Assembly: GCA_018262715.1 (NCBI GenBank) | Contig: JADFDS010000021.1 | Location: 48,010-112,009 of the forward strand | Length of the DNA stretch: 64,000 nucleotides | Direction: 5' to 3' | Origin: Bacteroidota bacterium | Lineage (GTDB): Bacteria; Bacteroidota; Bacteroidia; Bacteroidales; VadinHA17 | Shown here: positions 25,651 to 35,652 of the stretch, in pieces | How the letters are laid out: each line of letters opens with the position of its first letter | How positions within the stretch are numbered: the first letter of the stretch is position 1 | Made by a program: the position numbers and the translations under genes | The notes under the pieces: generated by a model | The model's input: only the letters and a program-made list of their open reading frames with translations | Told to the model about the DNA's origin: nothing | Database searches by the model: none

Positions 25651-27321
25651 ATGCCCGCCATGAAGGTTGCACTCGCACAACTGAGCTATATCCCCGGTGA
25701 CATAGCATATAACAAGAGTAAGATACTGAATGCCCTTGAAGAGGCACGTCGGCAGGGAGCTGACCTGGCTGTCTTCTCCGAGCTGGCGGTAACAGGCTAC
25801 CCTCCGCTCGACCTGCTGCTGCGCAGTGACATCATCGACTCATCCATGGCCGCCATCCGTGAGATTGCAACCCACTGCAACGGGATCGCCGCCATTGTGG
25901 GAGGGCCCTCACCCAACACCGGCGAATACGGAAAAAGCCTTTACAACTCGGCCTTCTTCCTTCAGGAGGGAAAGATAAATGCGGTGGTGAACAAAGCACT
26001 GCTGCCTACATATGACATCTTTGATGAAGACCGCTATTTCAAAGCAGGAAACACATTCCGGCCGGTCGAACTCAACGGTCAGAAGATTGCGGTCACCATT
26101 TGTGAAGATATCTGGGACGAGCAGCCATTCGGCGACAGGGGCCTCTGGCGCCTGTACAGTGTGGCACCACTGGATGAGATAATGAGGCAACATCCCTCAC
26201 TAATCATAAACATTGCAGCCAATCCATTCTCCCATAACCGTCTCAGGGTAAGGGAAGAGGTATTCGTCCGCAACGCAAGGGAATACAGGGTGCCGCTGAT
26301 CTCCGCCAACCAGACGGGAGGGTATACCGAACTCATCTTTGACGGTTCTTCAGTTCTAATTGATTCGGACGGAACCATCATCGACAAACTGGGATTCTGT
26401 ACCGAGGAGGTCAGGACCGTGGAGATACCGTCACCGGGAACTCACCGGAGCAGCCTCTCATTCCCTCCCCCGCTGCCTGATGATATGACAGGTCTCATCC
26501 ACCGTGCCCTGGTCACCGGGATACGCGATTTCTTCGATAAAGGCGGGATGAAAAAAGCCATAACAGGCCTTTCAGGCGGAATTGACTCGGCAGTGGTGAC
26601 TGCACTTGCAGCTGAAGCCCTGGGGCCGGAGAACACCCTCGCCCTGCTGATGCCCTCAGTCTATTCATCCGGACATTCAGTGTCCGACTCGGTGAAGATG
26701 GCGACTGATCTTGGCGTACCTTACCATATAGTGAGCATCGAGGATGCACGGCAGGCACTGGAAAAAACACTTCAGCCCTTCTTCGCCGGAAAGGCGCCTG
26801 ATGTTACCGAGGAAAACATACAGTCAAGGCTGCGGGCAGTTATTCTCATGGCCTTCGCCAATAAATCCGGGTATATGCTTCTCAATACCTCCAACAAGAG
26901 CGAAACTGCAACCGGCTACGGCACACTTTACGGTGATATGGCCGGAGGCCTCTCCGTAATAGGTGACCTTTACAAGACCGAAGTGTACCGCCTTGCCAGG
27001 GAGATAAACAGCCACGCTGAGATCATACCCCAGGCAATAATATCAAAACCCCCGTCGGCAGAACTCAAGCCTGATCAGCTCGATACCGACTCACTTCCAC
27101 CTTACAGCCAGCTTGACCCCGTCCTCTACAGGCATATCGACCTTGAATGGCCCGCTGACCGGATAATTGCAGACGGATTTGATAAGGAGCTGGTTGAGAA
27201 GGTCATCAGGCTCGTCCGCACCAGCGAATTCAAGAGAAAACAAACCCCTCCGATACTCCGGGTCTCCTCTAAAGCCTTCGGTACAGGCAGAAGGATACCA
27301 ATAATAGCCGTACGCAGCTGA
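25651..27321 (+). CDS. nadE: Glutamine-dependent NAD+ synthase
   Basis: Final step of NAD biosynthesis: amidation of deamido-NAD+ using ammonia from glutamine; 556 residues, cytoplasmic. The N-terminal nitrilase/glutaminase domain (1-260) shows the Glu-Lys-Cys triad in FSELAVTGYPPLDLLL, NKALLPTYDIFDEDRYF and VTICEDIWDE. The C-terminal synthetase domain contains the PP-loop SGGIDSAVVTALAAEALG (near 310), NTSNKSETATGYGTLYGDMAGG and KPPSAELKPDQLDTDSLPPY. All expected catalytic parts are visible. The start MPAMKVALAQ lies one base after the preceding stop. Confidence 0.97.
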   Translation: MPAMKVALAQLSYIPGDIAYNKSKILNALEEARRQGADLAVFSELAVTGYPPLDLLLRSDIIDSSMAAIREIATHCNGIAAIVGGPSPNTGEYGKSLYNSAFFLQEGKINAVVNKALLPTYDIFDEDRYFKAGNTFRPVELNGQKIAVTICEDIWDEQPFGDRGLWRLYSVAPLDEIMRQHPSLIINIAANPFSHNRLRVREEVFVRNAREYRVPLISANQTGGYTELIFDGSSVLIDSDGTIIDKLGFCTEEVRTVEIPSPGTHRSSLSFPPPLPDDMTGLIHRALVTGIRDFFDKGGMKKAITGLSGGIDSAVVTALAAEALGPENTLALLMPSVYSSGHSVSDSVKMATDLGVPYHIVSIEDARQALEKTLQPFFAGKAPDVTEENIQSRLRAVILMAFANKSGYMLLNTSNKSETATGYGTLYGDMAGGLSVIGDLYKTEVYRLAREINSHAEIIPQAIISKPPSAELKPDQLDTDSLPPYSQLDPVLYRHIDLEWPADRIIADGFDKELVEKVIRLVRTSEFKRKQTPPILRVSSKAFGTGRRIPIIAVRS

Positions 27322-27399
27322 CACTATCACCTGACACTCAACTATCTGAATAATAGTGTGTTAAAAAACGTTAATTTTCCCTTTTGTGTACTTTTTTAA

Positions 27400-27407
27400 T
27401 ATCTTTG
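27400..27407 (+). promoter_or_regulatory. Candidate -7 box TATCTTTG upstream of the Crp/Fnr gene
   Basis: TATCTTTG at 27400-27407 fits TAnnTTTG and lies 26 bp before the ATG at 27433. No TTG at a 17-23-bp spacing is present, so only the -7 element is well supported. Confidence 0.45.
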
Positions 27408-27432
27408 TATATGTTGTTAAACATAAGGGGAA

Positions 27433-28134
27433 ATGCTTTACACCAATCCGTACCTCGAGCAATGCATCGAAGGACCGTTTTCTGTTTTCAGGGATCTTCC
27501 TGACAAGGAGAAGGAGTTTCTGATACAGGATCATTCATGCATTACGCTGAAAAAGGGGGAAATGATTTTTCACGAGGGTAACAGACCGGCAGGGCTTTAC
27601 TGCCTTGCATCAGGTAAGGTCAAGGTATACAAGGAAGGCATCGGGGGACGTGAACAGATTATCAGGATGGTCAGGCCGCAGGGCCTGATAGGTTTTGCTG
27701 CTTTTATTTCCGGCAACGCCTATTCCGCTTCAGCGGTGGCTATCGAAGACTCGGGTATCTGCCGTTTTGACAGGGATCCGTTCATGAAGCTGATCAGACG
27801 CAATCCGGATCTGTCGATGAAGCTCATGAGAATGATGGCAGTGGAACTCTCGTTCTCTAACGGGAGAACCATCTCGCTGACCCAGAAACACATCCGTGGA
27901 CGCCTTGCCGAGTCGCTGCTTGTCCTTCGTGATACTTACGGGGTTGAGAATGACGGCCGGACTATCAGGGCCTATGTCTCACGCGAAGATCTTGCCTGCT
28001 TTTCAAACATGACTACCTCGAACGCCATACGGACTCTCTCTATGTTCGCATCCGAGTCTGTCATTGCACTGGAGGGAAAAAAGATCAGCATTGTTGACCA
28101 GGCAAGGCTTGAGAAAATAAGCCAGCTGGGCTGA
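27433..28134 (+). CDS. Crp/Fnr-family transcriptional regulator
   Basis: A 233-residue dimeric regulator. The N-terminal cyclic-nucleotide-binding fold includes LKKGEMIFHEGNRPAGLYCLASGKVKVYK (about 36-65), and GLIGFAAFISGNAYSASAVAIEDSGICRFD. A winged HTH occupies about 155-225 (RAYVSREDLACFSNMTTSNAIRTLSMF, VIALEGKKISIVD). No cysteine cluster of an FNR-type iron-sulfur switch is evident in the N-terminal part, so the ligand is unknown. Its stop is one base from the convergent murF-alr stop. Target genes cannot be inferred. Confidence 0.93.
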   Translation: MLYTNPYLEQCIEGPFSVFRDLPDKEKEFLIQDHSCITLKKGEMIFHEGNRPAGLYCLASGKVKVYKEGIGGREQIIRMVRPQGLIGFAAFISGNAYSASAVAIEDSGICRFDRDPFMKLIRRNPDLSMKLMRMMAVELSFSNGRTISLTQKHIRGRLAESLLVLRDTYGVENDGRTIRAYVSREDLACFSNMTTSNAIRTLSMFASESVIALEGKKISIVDQARLEKISQLG

Positions 28135-30591
28135 TCACTCATTCACATAAATCCTTTTGACCCTCTGGGGTATTGAGGTGAGAATCTCATAGGGTATTGT
28201 ATTGCAAAGTGAGGCTATTTCCTCAATGGATATATTTGCCCCGAATACCTCAGCCTCATCACCGGATTTTACATCCATACCCGTGACATCGGCCATGCAC
28301 ATATCCATGCATATGCTGCCAACCACCGGGACCCTCCGGCCCTTAATGAAAAGACTGCCTCTTCCGTCTCCCAGTTGCCTGCGCAGCCCGTCGGCGTAGC
28401 CCACCGGTATGACCGCTATCTGCCTTTCGTGGTCTGAGGCGCCCCTGCAGCCATAGCTGACCGGGTCGCCGGCGGGAACGGTCCTTACCTGTGATACGGC
28501 AGTCACGAACCTTCCGGTGTTCCGTAGCGTCACCCCCTCATGACGGCCTATACCGTAAAGACCTATTCCAAGCCTGACCATGTCAAACTGGTATTCCGGA
28601 AAACGGACCAGTCCTGAGGTGTTAAGCAGATGAAGCCTGAAACGGTATCCAAGAGCTTTCTGCAGCCTCTCTGCTGCATCTGTCAGCAGCCTGGCCTGCC
28701 GGTGCGTAAATGAGTCATGCTCCGGATCATCACTGGCCGCAAGATGTGAGAAAAGTGAAACCACTTTCAGATGCTGCTGCCCGGCCAGCTGCCTGGTCAG
28801 TTCTTCCAGGTCACCAATGCCAAATCCAAGCCTGTGCATCCCTGTGTCAAGCTTGATATGTACGGGGTAACGGAGAAGGCCGTGTCTCCTGGCAACTGCG
28901 GCAAAAGCCGAGTAAGACCCGATACTGTAAATTTCAGGTTCCAGGTTATGATGAATTATCAGATCCATCACACTTTCATCCGGATTCATGACCATGACAG
29001 GCGACGTGATGCCGGCCTCCCTCAGTGCCACACCTTCATCTGCATAGGCAACGGCAAAACGGCTCACACCGTTGTACTCGAGAAGCGAGGCTATCTCGGC
29101 CGATCCTGAGCCGTAGGCGAATGCCTTTACCATTGCAATTATCCCGGTGCCTGGTTTTAGCAAATGCCTGAATTCATTGAGGTTATGAACAACGGCGTTC
29201 ATATTTATCTCCAGCCGCGTCAGGTGAAGCTGCCTTACAAGGAGTCCGCTGATACGCTCAAGACCGAAAACACGTGCTCCCTTTATCAGGATTGTCTCGT
29301 CACTGAATTGTTGCCCGCGGATGGCATCTGCAAATTCTGCTGTTGAACTGAAGAAGAATGATCCTGACTGAAATGAATCCCTCTGCCGTGACAGAGCTTC
29401 GCCAATCCCTATAAACCTGTCAATCCCGGAACTTCTGACAGCCCTGGCCACACCCGCATAAAGCTGATTCTCATCCCCTCCTATCTGCCTGAAGTCAGAT
29501 AGAATAAGAGTAGTCTTTCCCCTTGCGCGGGTCCGTAGAAAATCCAGCGCCATCCCAAGGGAGGCAGGATCAGAGTTATAATAATCTTCTATCAGGGTGC
29601 AGCCGTTTATGCCCCGCTTTGTCTCCATTCGCATTGCCACCGCCGGCAGATCTGCCATCCCCCTGGCAATCAGTTCTGAAGGCATATTCTCAGCCAGGCA
29701 GCATGCAATCACTGATACAGCATTCTCCGCAGAGGCAGGATCGGCAAAAGGAATGACCGCCCCAAATGATTCGACTGCCGAAGTGCACCTCAGGAGCCGG
29801 CCGTTGTCAACAGTATCGGCTACTTCAACTGCAAGGCTGGCATCATTTCCTGCGAGTGACCATGTAAACAGAGGAACCTCAGGATGCTCTGTTGCCATCT
29901 CCTTCCTGATGATCCTTTCATCTGCATTGCAGATCAGAAGTTGTGCCCCGGAGGCGAGCCTGAGCTTCTCCGCAGCAATGGCTTCCCGGCCTGAAAAATT
30001 TTCGCCATGGGCGTCACCCACATTCGTTATAATTACAACATCCGGCATGATGATACGTGCCAGCCTCTCCATCTCCCCGGGCCTGGAAATCCCGGCTTCG
30101 ATGACGGCAATCTCATAGCTGTCATCAAGGTTCAACAGCGAGAGCGCTACTCCTACCTGGGAGTTGTAGCTTTTGGGGCTGCGAATCACACTCCGGGAAG
30201 TGCTCATCACCCCGGCCAGCCATTCCTTGACTATTGTCTTTCCCGCGCTTCCCGTTACAGCTATGACCCTTCCTCTGAAGCTCTCACGGCGCCACTTTGC
30301 CATGCACTGGAGTGCATACAGAGTATCTGTCACCTTTACGAAAGCGGCACCGGCCATCTCACCATGGCCGGAGGGAAGTGAGTCAATAAGAAACAGCCTC
30401 ACACCCCTGGCATACAAAGGTTCTATGAATTTGTGCCCGTCATGATTGGGCCCCCGCAGGGCTATGAAAAGCATATCTGGACCAGCGCCCGGCGACCTGC
30501 TGTCAGTCATGACGCCGGTGACGTTGAGATTTTCATCACCTGTAAGCGTTCCGCCTGTAATGTGCGCCAGTTCCCGGGCCCCGATTATCAC
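28135..30591 (-). CDS. murF-alr: Bifunctional MurF ligase / alanine racemase fusion
   Basis: One chain of 818 residues joins UDP-MurNAc-tripeptide:D-Ala-D-Ala ligase to alanine racemase, so the enzyme makes the D-Ala it later adds as a dipeptide. The MurF part has the ATP loop [12 protein letters not shown] (about 110) and [14 protein letters not shown]. The racemase part, from about 445, has the PLP-lysine motif [15 protein letters not shown] and the catalytic Tyr in DPVSYGCRG. The GTG at 30591 is chosen because it overlaps the tdk stop as GTGA (30591-30588); the longer frame to 30624 would run into tdk. This fusion is known in Bacteroidota, and ddl is encoded at 52.9 kb. Confidence 0.93.
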   Translation of the reverse strand: MIIGARELAHITGGTLTGDENLNVTGVMTDSRSPGAGPDMLFIALRGPNHDGHKFIEPLYARGVRLFLIDSLPSGHGEMAGAAFVKVTDTLYALQCMAKWRRESFRGRVIAVTGSAGKTIVKEWLAGVMSTSRSVIRSPKSYNSQVGVALSLLNLDDSYEIAVIEAGISRPGEMERLARIIMPDVVIITNVGDAHGENFSGREAIAAEKLRLASGAQLLICNADERIIRKEMATEHPEVPLFTWSLAGNDASLAVEVADTVDNGRLLRCTSAVESFGAVIPFADPASAENAVSVIACCLAENMPSELIARGMADLPAVAMRMETKRGINGCTLIEDYYNSDPASLGMALDFLRTRARGKTTLILSDFRQIGGDENQLYAGVARAVRSSGIDRFIGIGEALSRQRDSFQSGSFFFSSTAEFADAIRGQQFSDETILIKGARVFGLERISGLLVRQLHLTRLEINMNAVVHNLNEFRHLLKPGTGIIAMVKAFAYGSGSAEIASLLEYNGVSRFAVAYADEGVALREAGITSPVMVMNPDESVMDLIIHHNLEPEIYSIGSYSAFAAVARRHGLLRYPVHIKLDTGMHRLGFGIGDLEELTRQLAGQQHLKVVSLFSHLAASDDPEHDSFTHRQARLLTDAAERLQKALGYRFRLHLLNTSGLVRFPEYQFDMVRLGIGLYGIGRHEGVTLRNTGRFVTAVSQVRTVPAGDPVSYGCRGASDHERQIAVIPVGYADGLRRQLGDGRGSLFIKGRRVPVVGSICMDMCMADVTGMDVKSGDEAEVFGANISIEEIASLCNTIPYEILTSIPQRVKRIYVNE

Positions 30592-31169
30592 CTGTTTACA
30601 GCCTTTACGTAACACGAGCGACACAGCGGCTCATAGATATCCTTTTCGCCAAGAACAACCACTTTCTCGCTCTTTATCTTACGATGGGAGTAATTTGCAA
30701 GGTTACCGCACCTGACACATATGGCGTGAACCTTGCTCACATACTCGGCAACGGCCATCAGCGCAGGAATGGGCCCGAACGGCCTTCCCGAGAAATCCAT
30801 GTCGAGGCCTGCCACAATCACACGCGTGCCGTTGTCTGCAAGCATGGTACAGACCTCGATGAGGCTGTTGTCAAAGAACTGGGCCTCGTCTATCCCAACC
30901 ACCTCCACGCCGGAGGCAAGGAGAAGTATAGAGGATGCATTTTCCACAGGGGTAGACATGATAGATTTCTCATCGTGTGACACAACCTTGTCCTCTGAGT
31001 ATCTCGTATCTACGGCAGGCTTGAATATCTCCACCTTCAGCCCGGCAAACATCGCCCTGCGCAACCTTCTTATCAGCTCCTCGGTCTTACCGGAGAACAT
31101 TGACCCGGCTATCACCTCCACCGATCCGCGCTTACCGGCATGGTCAACCGAATTTTCGAGAAACTCCAT
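30588..31169 (-). CDS. tdk: Thymidine kinase
   Basis: Salvage enzyme phosphorylating thymidine, type II thymidine kinase, 193 residues. P-loop [18 protein letters not shown] (about 22-39), the base/lasso segment [17 protein letters not shown], and the zinc-binding pairs CVRCG and CRSCY are present. It starts at ATG 31169 and ends in a TGA that overlaps the GTG of murF-alr, indicating one operon with translational coupling. The neighbouring gene on the left is transcribed away from it. Confidence 0.96.
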   Translation of the reverse strand: MEFLENSVDHAGKRGSVEVIAGSMFSGKTEELIRRLRRAMFAGLKVEIFKPAVDTRYSEDKVVSHDEKSIMSTPVENASSILLLASGVEVVGIDEAQFFDNSLIEVCTMLADNGTRVIVAGLDMDFSGRPFGPIPALMAVAEYVSKVHAICVRCGNLANYSHRKIKSEKVVVLGEKDIYEPLCRSCYVKAVNR

Positions 31170-31237
31170 ACTTCAGTTGTTATTGGGGCGTTCAATACTC
31201 AGGATTGATTAATTCAGCCCGAAAAACTATTATTGAT

Positions 31238-31245
31238 TACTTTTG
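31238..31245 (+). promoter_or_regulatory. Candidate -7 box TACTTTTG
   Basis: TACTTTTG at 31238-31245 fits TAnnTTTG and lies 40 bp before the ATG at 31286. The nearest upstream TTG (31205-31207) is 30 bp away, beyond the usual spacing. Confidence 0.45.
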
Positions 31246-31285
31246 CAAAATAAAGAAAACGGAAATAATTAAAAAACTAAGCGAG

Positions 31286-32014
31286 ATGGATTTCCTGAAA
31301 GCTGTCAACATTATTGGAAGGGATCTGGAGGAGGCGTTGACGTTGCTGGAACAGCTCTCCGACATATCAGGATCAGACAAGGCGGAAATAGAGCTTGCCA
31401 GGTCACGCGTGAGAAGCGCTGCGGACATGGTCAGGTTGCTGCCTTCACTCAGCGGGGCGCCTGACATAAAGACGGCTGAGACTCCCCGCATGGCGGAAGA
31501 GCCGGCAAAGCCGAAGCACGAAGAGGCTGTGACCGAAACTTCAGAGATAACACAGGCTGAAGTCGCCGCTCCAAAGGCAGGTCCGGCTGTGGCCGAAACT
31601 GCCGGAACAGGCCGGGCTGAGGCCCGGACTCCCGAAACTGAGCCGGTGAGGGAAGAACCGAAGAACCCGGAGCAGTCGAAGACTATCCTTGCTGACCGCT
31701 TCACCTCAGGCGGAACCCTGGGTGAGAAGATACAGACAGAAAAGAAAGAAGAGGTCATCTCTTCAGTCGGGCACAGCAAGCCTGTCTCCGATATAGCTGC
31801 TGCCATTGGCATTAATGACAGGTTCTACTTCATCCGTGAGCTCTTCAGCGGTGATGCGCTGGCATACGGTGACACCATCAAACGACTGAATGCGGCAGCA
31901 TCCCTGGGTGAGGCAATGAGAATCCTCGATGAAAGCACCGTAATGGGTTCCGACCCTGCTGCGCAGTCGTCATTCGTCGACGTGGTCCGAAGAAAATTCA
32001 GCTTGCATGTCTAG
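31286..32014 (+). CDS. Uncharacterised acidic protein with Ala/Pro/Glu-rich middle
   Basis: A 242-residue cytoplasmic protein with no recognised family. ATG 31286 (MDFLKAVNIIGRDLEEALTLLEQLSD) is taken as start; a longer frame from 31100 runs antisense through tdk and the promoter. Residues 1-55 are helical and charged (a short coiled coil is likely). About 60-150 is a low-complexity linker (ETSEITQAEVAAPKAGPAVAETAG). The C-terminus has a motif that resembles a small conserved domain: ILADRFTSGGTLGEKI, then INDRFYFIRELFSGDALAYGDTI and SLGEAMRILDES. The last 8 bases overlap the rsmI gene, suggesting translational coupling, although the functions need not be related. Confidence 0.8.
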   Translation: MDFLKAVNIIGRDLEEALTLLEQLSDISGSDKAEIELARSRVRSAADMVRLLPSLSGAPDIKTAETPRMAEEPAKPKHEEAVTETSEITQAEVAAPKAGPAVAETAGTGRAEARTPETEPVREEPKNPEQSKTILADRFTSGGTLGEKIQTEKKEEVISSVGHSKPVSDIAAAIGINDRFYFIRELFSGDALAYGDTIKRLNAAASLGEAMRILDESTVMGSDPAAQSSFVDVVRRKFSLHV

Positions 32015-32705
32015 ACTGATCCTGGTGCCCACCCCCATCGGCAATCTTGGTGATATAACCATCCGCGCCCTGGAGGTGCTGAAATCGGCCGGCCTTGTCC
32101 TTGCCGAAGACACCAGGACTACCAGGATCCTTTTTGACCACTATGGAATAAGCGTCCCGCTCCGGTCACACCACAAGTTCAATGAGCATCGCAGCCTCGA
32201 GGCGGTGTGTGACGCCATCGAGGGAGGTACGGTGACAGCTCTTGTCTCTGACGCCGGCACCCCGGGCATCTCCGACCCGGGCTTTCTGCTCGTGCGCAGG
32301 TGCCTCGAGAGGGAGATACCCGTAGAGTCACTTCCCGGCCCCACCGCCTTCGTGCCTGCACTTGTATGCTCCGGCCTGCCTTCAGACCGCTTCTGCTTCG
32401 AGGGATTCCTTCCTCAGAAAAAGGGAAGGCAGAAAAGGCTTTCGGCCCTGGCCGGGGAAGAACGGACAATGATTTTCTACGAATCACCTTTCCGTATTCT
32501 CAAAACTCTCGAACAGCTTGCCGCTGCCCTTGGTGAAGACCGAAGGGCTTCCGTCTCCCGCGAGATAACGAAAAAATTTGAGGAGACCGTCCGTGGAACC
32601 CTTGCCTCTGTGGCAGATCACTTCCGCACAACCGCTCCCAGGGGTGAGTTTGTAATTGTGGTGGCAGGTTCCTCACTGAAAGACCATTCCGAAGAATCAG
32701 AATAA
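32007..32705 (+). CDS. rsmI: 16S rRNA (cytidine-1402-2'-O)-methyltransferase RsmI
   Basis: Tetrapyrrole-methylase-fold rRNA methyltransferase, 232 residues, acting on C1402 of 16S rRNA. Motifs: ILVPTPIGNLGDITIRALEVL at the N-terminus, LAEDTRTTRILFDHYG, LVSDAGTPGISDPGFLLVR and the FCFEGFLPQKKGRQKR segment, all characteristic. It starts at ATG 32007 and overlaps the previous gene by 8 bp. Ends just before a tandem repeat. Confidence 0.97.
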   Translation: MSRLILVPTPIGNLGDITIRALEVLKSAGLVLAEDTRTTRILFDHYGISVPLRSHHKFNEHRSLEAVCDAIEGGTVTALVSDAGTPGISDPGFLLVRRCLEREIPVESLPGPTAFVPALVCSGLPSDRFCFEGFLPQKKGRQKRLSALAGEERTMIFYESPFRILKTLEQLAAALGEDRRASVSREITKKFEETVRGTLASVADHFRTTAPRGEFVIVVAGSSLKDHSEESE

Positions 32706-32707
32706 AG

Positions 32708-35527
32708 ATGCGCGGCAGGAGACAAATTCCGGAGGCACTTTCTTCATTGCCATACATTACTAACAGCGGCAGGAGACAAATTCCGGAGGCACTTTCTTCA
32801 TTGCCGTACATTACGAATAATGGCCTGGTTCCGGGTACAAGGATACTGATTCTTGTTGCCTTTCTTCTCCTCCCTGCCATTTCGGTCAATGCCCAGGTAT
32901 TACGCGGCAGGATAACCGACAGCAGCGGAACACCAATGCCTTCCGCATCTGTCTATATCGCTGAACTGCGCCAGGGTACAACCTCCAACAACGAGGGCTG
33001 GTACGAGATCTCCCTCCCTCCCGGCAACTACAACGTAAACTACCAGTTCCTCGGATACATTCCTGTGACAAGAAACATTGCCGTCACTGGCGAAGGCGTC
33101 GCTGCAGACATAACCCTGACTGAACAGCTCTTCGAAATACCACCGGTGAGGGTCTCGGCATCAGGAAAAGACCCTGCATATTTCATAATGCGCAAGGCTA
33201 TCGGCATGGCACCTTATCACCTCAACCAGGTTAAGATGTGGAAAGCCGAGGTTTACATCAGGGGCGGTGGCAGTGTTGACCGGATTCCTGAAATGCTCAA
33301 GCGGAGGATGAAGATCGACTCGAACGGTGATGACCTCAAGGTAGGCAAATACTACTTCACCGAGTCGGTCAACATGATAACTTTCACCGCTCCGGATAAA
33401 TACGAACACCGGGTTATCTCTGCCAACTCAAGCGAAGACCTGACTCAGGGGCAGGCCTCGCCAATGGATTTCATCGAAGCCAGTTTCTATCAGCCTGTAC
33501 TGGTGGAGATGGCAATTTCACCCCTGGCGCCAAATGCATTTTCTCATTATAACTTCACATTCCTTGGGTCATCATCGCAGGGCGACAATGTGATTGACAA
33601 GATCAGCGTCACCCCGCGCCGCAAAAGCCAGCAGCTCTTCACCGGGGTAATATACATCGTGGAGGACCTGTGGGCCATTCACTCCCTCGACCTTACCAAT
33701 GACAACATGGCCGGACGCATAAGGGTAAGGCAGGTTTACACACCAGTGGAAGACGGCATATGGATGCCTGTCAGCCATGAGTTTAACGCTGACATTTCAA
33801 TCATGGGAGTAAAGGCCAGGGCTGCATACACCAGCGCAGTCAGATACCTTGATGTAGAGCCTGACAGGATTCTCCGGCGGCCAGCCGCATATGAAACTGC
33901 CATTACGGCCGGGGCTGAGGAAGGACCTGCTGAACGGCCGAAAACATCTGCCGGGCGGGAGATTGAGGCTCTGCTGGCAAAGGATGACCTGACGGCAAGG
34001 GACATGTCACGGCTGGCGCGGCTGAATGAGAAAAATGTCCGCACCACGCGCGGGAAGCCTCCCCTGGAGATAGAAGACAAAACCACGATGATTGTCGAGG
34101 ATGGCGCCACCGGCCGGGATTCGGCGTATTGGGCGGAGGTGCGGCCCATCCCGCTCACCCGCGAGGAGAGCGCCAGCCTGGCAACAGCCCCGGCCGCAAA
34201 AGGAAAACTGGCAGTGCGTGACACCTCAACACTGACCATCACCATCGGCGGAAGATCACAGCCGGGATCAGACTCAGCCGCCGTCTCCGACTCCGCAGGG
34301 ATGAAAACGAGCCCTGTATCCCGGTTCATCAGGGACCTGACAGGCGGAAAGAGATGGCAGCTGTCAAAAAACACCTTCCTTGAATTTGACGGACTGGCAG
34401 ACCTGAAGAGCTTCTCCTACAACACCGTTGACGGGTTTGTGGCAGGAACGGGAATGAGTCTCTCGGCCAGGTCAGGCAAAACAGGCCGCTTTACTATTGC
34501 CCCTTCGGCAAGGTATGCCTTCAGCAGGGAAAAACTCCTGTGGAATGTCACTGCCAACATGCTATATGACCCGATGCACGCAGGGAATATTTACATCAGG
34601 GCAGGCAGCCAGTCCGACGAATTCTCTGCATCAGGCGTTAACCAGCTGGTTAATACCGTATCTTCTCTTTTCTTCAGGGAGAACATCATGAGACTTTACG
34701 GAAGCCAATACATCATTGGCGGACACCGTATCGACGTTGTCAACGGATTGACACTTGACATACAGGGGAAGTACGAAAAGCGTGATCCCCTGCCAAATAA
34801 TTCCTCCTTCTCCTTCTTCAGGAGGGAAAAACCCTGGTCTCAGAACATACCTGACAACCCGTATGCTTCAGCAGCCGAAGGATACGACTATGAGCCACCG
34901 GTCAGCCACAGGCATCTCTCCCTTGAGTCATCCCTGACATGGACCCCGCGGCAGAGGTATCGCATATCTGGCGGCGCCAGGGTCAGTGCGGGATCTGATT
35001 ATCCGACCTTTACCCTGACATGGAGACACGGTTACGGCTATAATGACACCCTTTCAGGCAGCTACGACCTTCTTGCAGCGGAGGTAAACCGCACAGACAG
35101 ATTCGGGGCAATGAATGAGTTCCGCTGGCGGATCCGGGCCGGTGGTTTCCTCAACAGTGAAAATGCCAGGATGCAGGATATGCATTTCTTCAATACACAG
35201 TCGTCACCGGTACTGCTTAATTTCTATGAAGATGCATTTTATCTGAAGCCATGTTTTTCCGTCTCGACAAGGAAAGCATTTGCCGAGGCACATTTAAGAT
35301 ACACCACTCCCACCCTGCTGCTCAAGCGCCTGCCCGGGCTCAGCCGCACACTCATCAGGGAGAATATAGGGATATCAGCGTTGTGGACGCCGGAAGCCGG
35401 AAATTACTATGAAGCAGGCTACTCCCTCAGCGAAGTGTTACTTGTCGGTACGGTTGGCGTATATGCCGGATTCACCGGCACATCATTCGAATCAGCCGGA
35501 ATCAGGGTTATCCTTAGGTTAGAATAG
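32708..35527 (+). CDS. DUF5686-type outer-membrane protein with CarboxypepD-regulatory domain
   Basis: A 939-residue surface protein, plausibly an outer-membrane barrel of the DUF5686 and carboxypeptidase-regulatory-like domain family; function unknown. Residues about 1-37 are a doubled 18-residue segment from a 54-bp tandem repeat, ahead of the real signal sequence (ILILVAFLLLPAISVNAQ, about 47-64). No ATG, GTG or TTG lies between the repeat and the signal, so the true start may be the TTG codons within the repeat or ATG 32708. A CarboxypepD_reg-like domain follows (VLRGRITDSSGTPMPSASVY). The middle has DPAYFIMRKAI and the C-terminal half has barrel strands ending SAGIRVILRLE. A Pro/Ala/Glu-rich linker sits near 390-460. 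Confidence 0.82.
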   Translation: MRGRRQIPEALSSLPYITNSGRRQIPEALSSLPYITNNGLVPGTRILILVAFLLLPAISVNAQVLRGRITDSSGTPMPSASVYIAELRQGTTSNNEGWYEISLPPGNYNVNYQFLGYIPVTRNIAVTGEGVAADITLTEQLFEIPPVRVSASGKDPAYFIMRKAIGMAPYHLNQVKMWKAEVYIRGGGSVDRIPEMLKRRMKIDSNGDDLKVGKYYFTESVNMITFTAPDKYEHRVISANSSEDLTQGQASPMDFIEASFYQPVLVEMAISPLAPNAFSHYNFTFLGSSSQGDNVIDKISVTPRRKSQQLFTGVIYIVEDLWAIHSLDLTNDNMAGRIRVRQVYTPVEDGIWMPVSHEFNADISIMGVKARAAYTSAVRYLDVEPDRILRRPAAYETAITAGAEEGPAERPKTSAGREIEALLAKDDLTARDMSRLARLNEKNVRTTRGKPPLEIEDKTTMIVEDGATGRDSAYWAEVRPIPLTREESASLATAPAAKGKLAVRDTSTLTITIGGRSQPGSDSAAVSDSAGMKTSPVSRFIRDLTGGKRWQLSKNTFLEFDGLADLKSFSYNTVDGFVAGTGMSLSARSGKTGRFTIAPSARYAFSREKLLWNVTANMLYDPMHAGNIYIRAGSQSDEFSASGVNQLVNTVSSLFFRENIMRLYGSQYIIGGHRIDVVNGLTLDIQGKYEKRDPLPNNSSFSFFRREKPWSQNIPDNPYASAAEGYDYEPPVSHRHLSLESSLTWTPRQRYRISGGARVSAGSDYPTFTLTWRHGYGYNDTLSGSYDLLAAEVNRTDRFGAMNEFRWRIRAGGFLNSENARMQDMHFFNTQSSPVLLNFYEDAFYLKPCFSVSTRKAFAEAHLRYTTPTLLLKRLPGLSRTLIRENIGISALWTPEAGNYYEAGYSLSEVLLVGTVGVYAGFTGTSFESAGIRVILRLE
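32712..32819 (+). repeat. 54-bp tandem duplication at the 5' end of the DUF5686-type gene
   Basis: GCGGCAGGAGACAAATTCC begins at 32712 and again at 32766, and the two 54-bp copies differ at only a few positions (for example CATACATTACTAA against CGTACATTACGAA). As protein it encodes RRQIPEALSSLPYITN twice. The duplication is exactly in frame (18 codons). Confidence 0.9.
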
Positions 35528-35543
35528 GTTCCTCAAATCACCA

Positions 35544-35651
35544 ATTCGCAATTTTGAGCCTGCGACCCAGGAGCAGGATCAATCCCGCATCCGCCGGCTG
35601 ACGGATCGGGACGCAATTTCCACTTCGCAAATCGCAATTCGCAACTCGCAA
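35544..35651. repeat. 72-bp structured repeat plus CGCAATT/AAATCGC heptamers
   Basis: 35544-35615 matches 53873-53944 at 67 of 72 positions. It can form two hairpins: CCTGC/GCAGG around a short loop, and ATCCGCC against GACGGAT (one mismatch here, perfect in the other copy). It is followed by TCGCAAATCGCAATTCGCAACTCGC-type heptamers to 35651, next to the dnaB stop. It lies between two convergent genes. Confidence 0.85.
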
Positions 35652-35652
35652 T

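Noticed and set aside
28134..28135. Hidden gene or regulatory gap between Crp/Fnr and murF-alr
   Set aside because: The two stops are adjacent, leaving no space for another element.
32500..32889. Minus-strand ORF with repeated MYGNEESASGICLLP segments
   Set aside because: The repeat in the protein simply reflects the 54-bp tandem DNA duplication read on the other strand.
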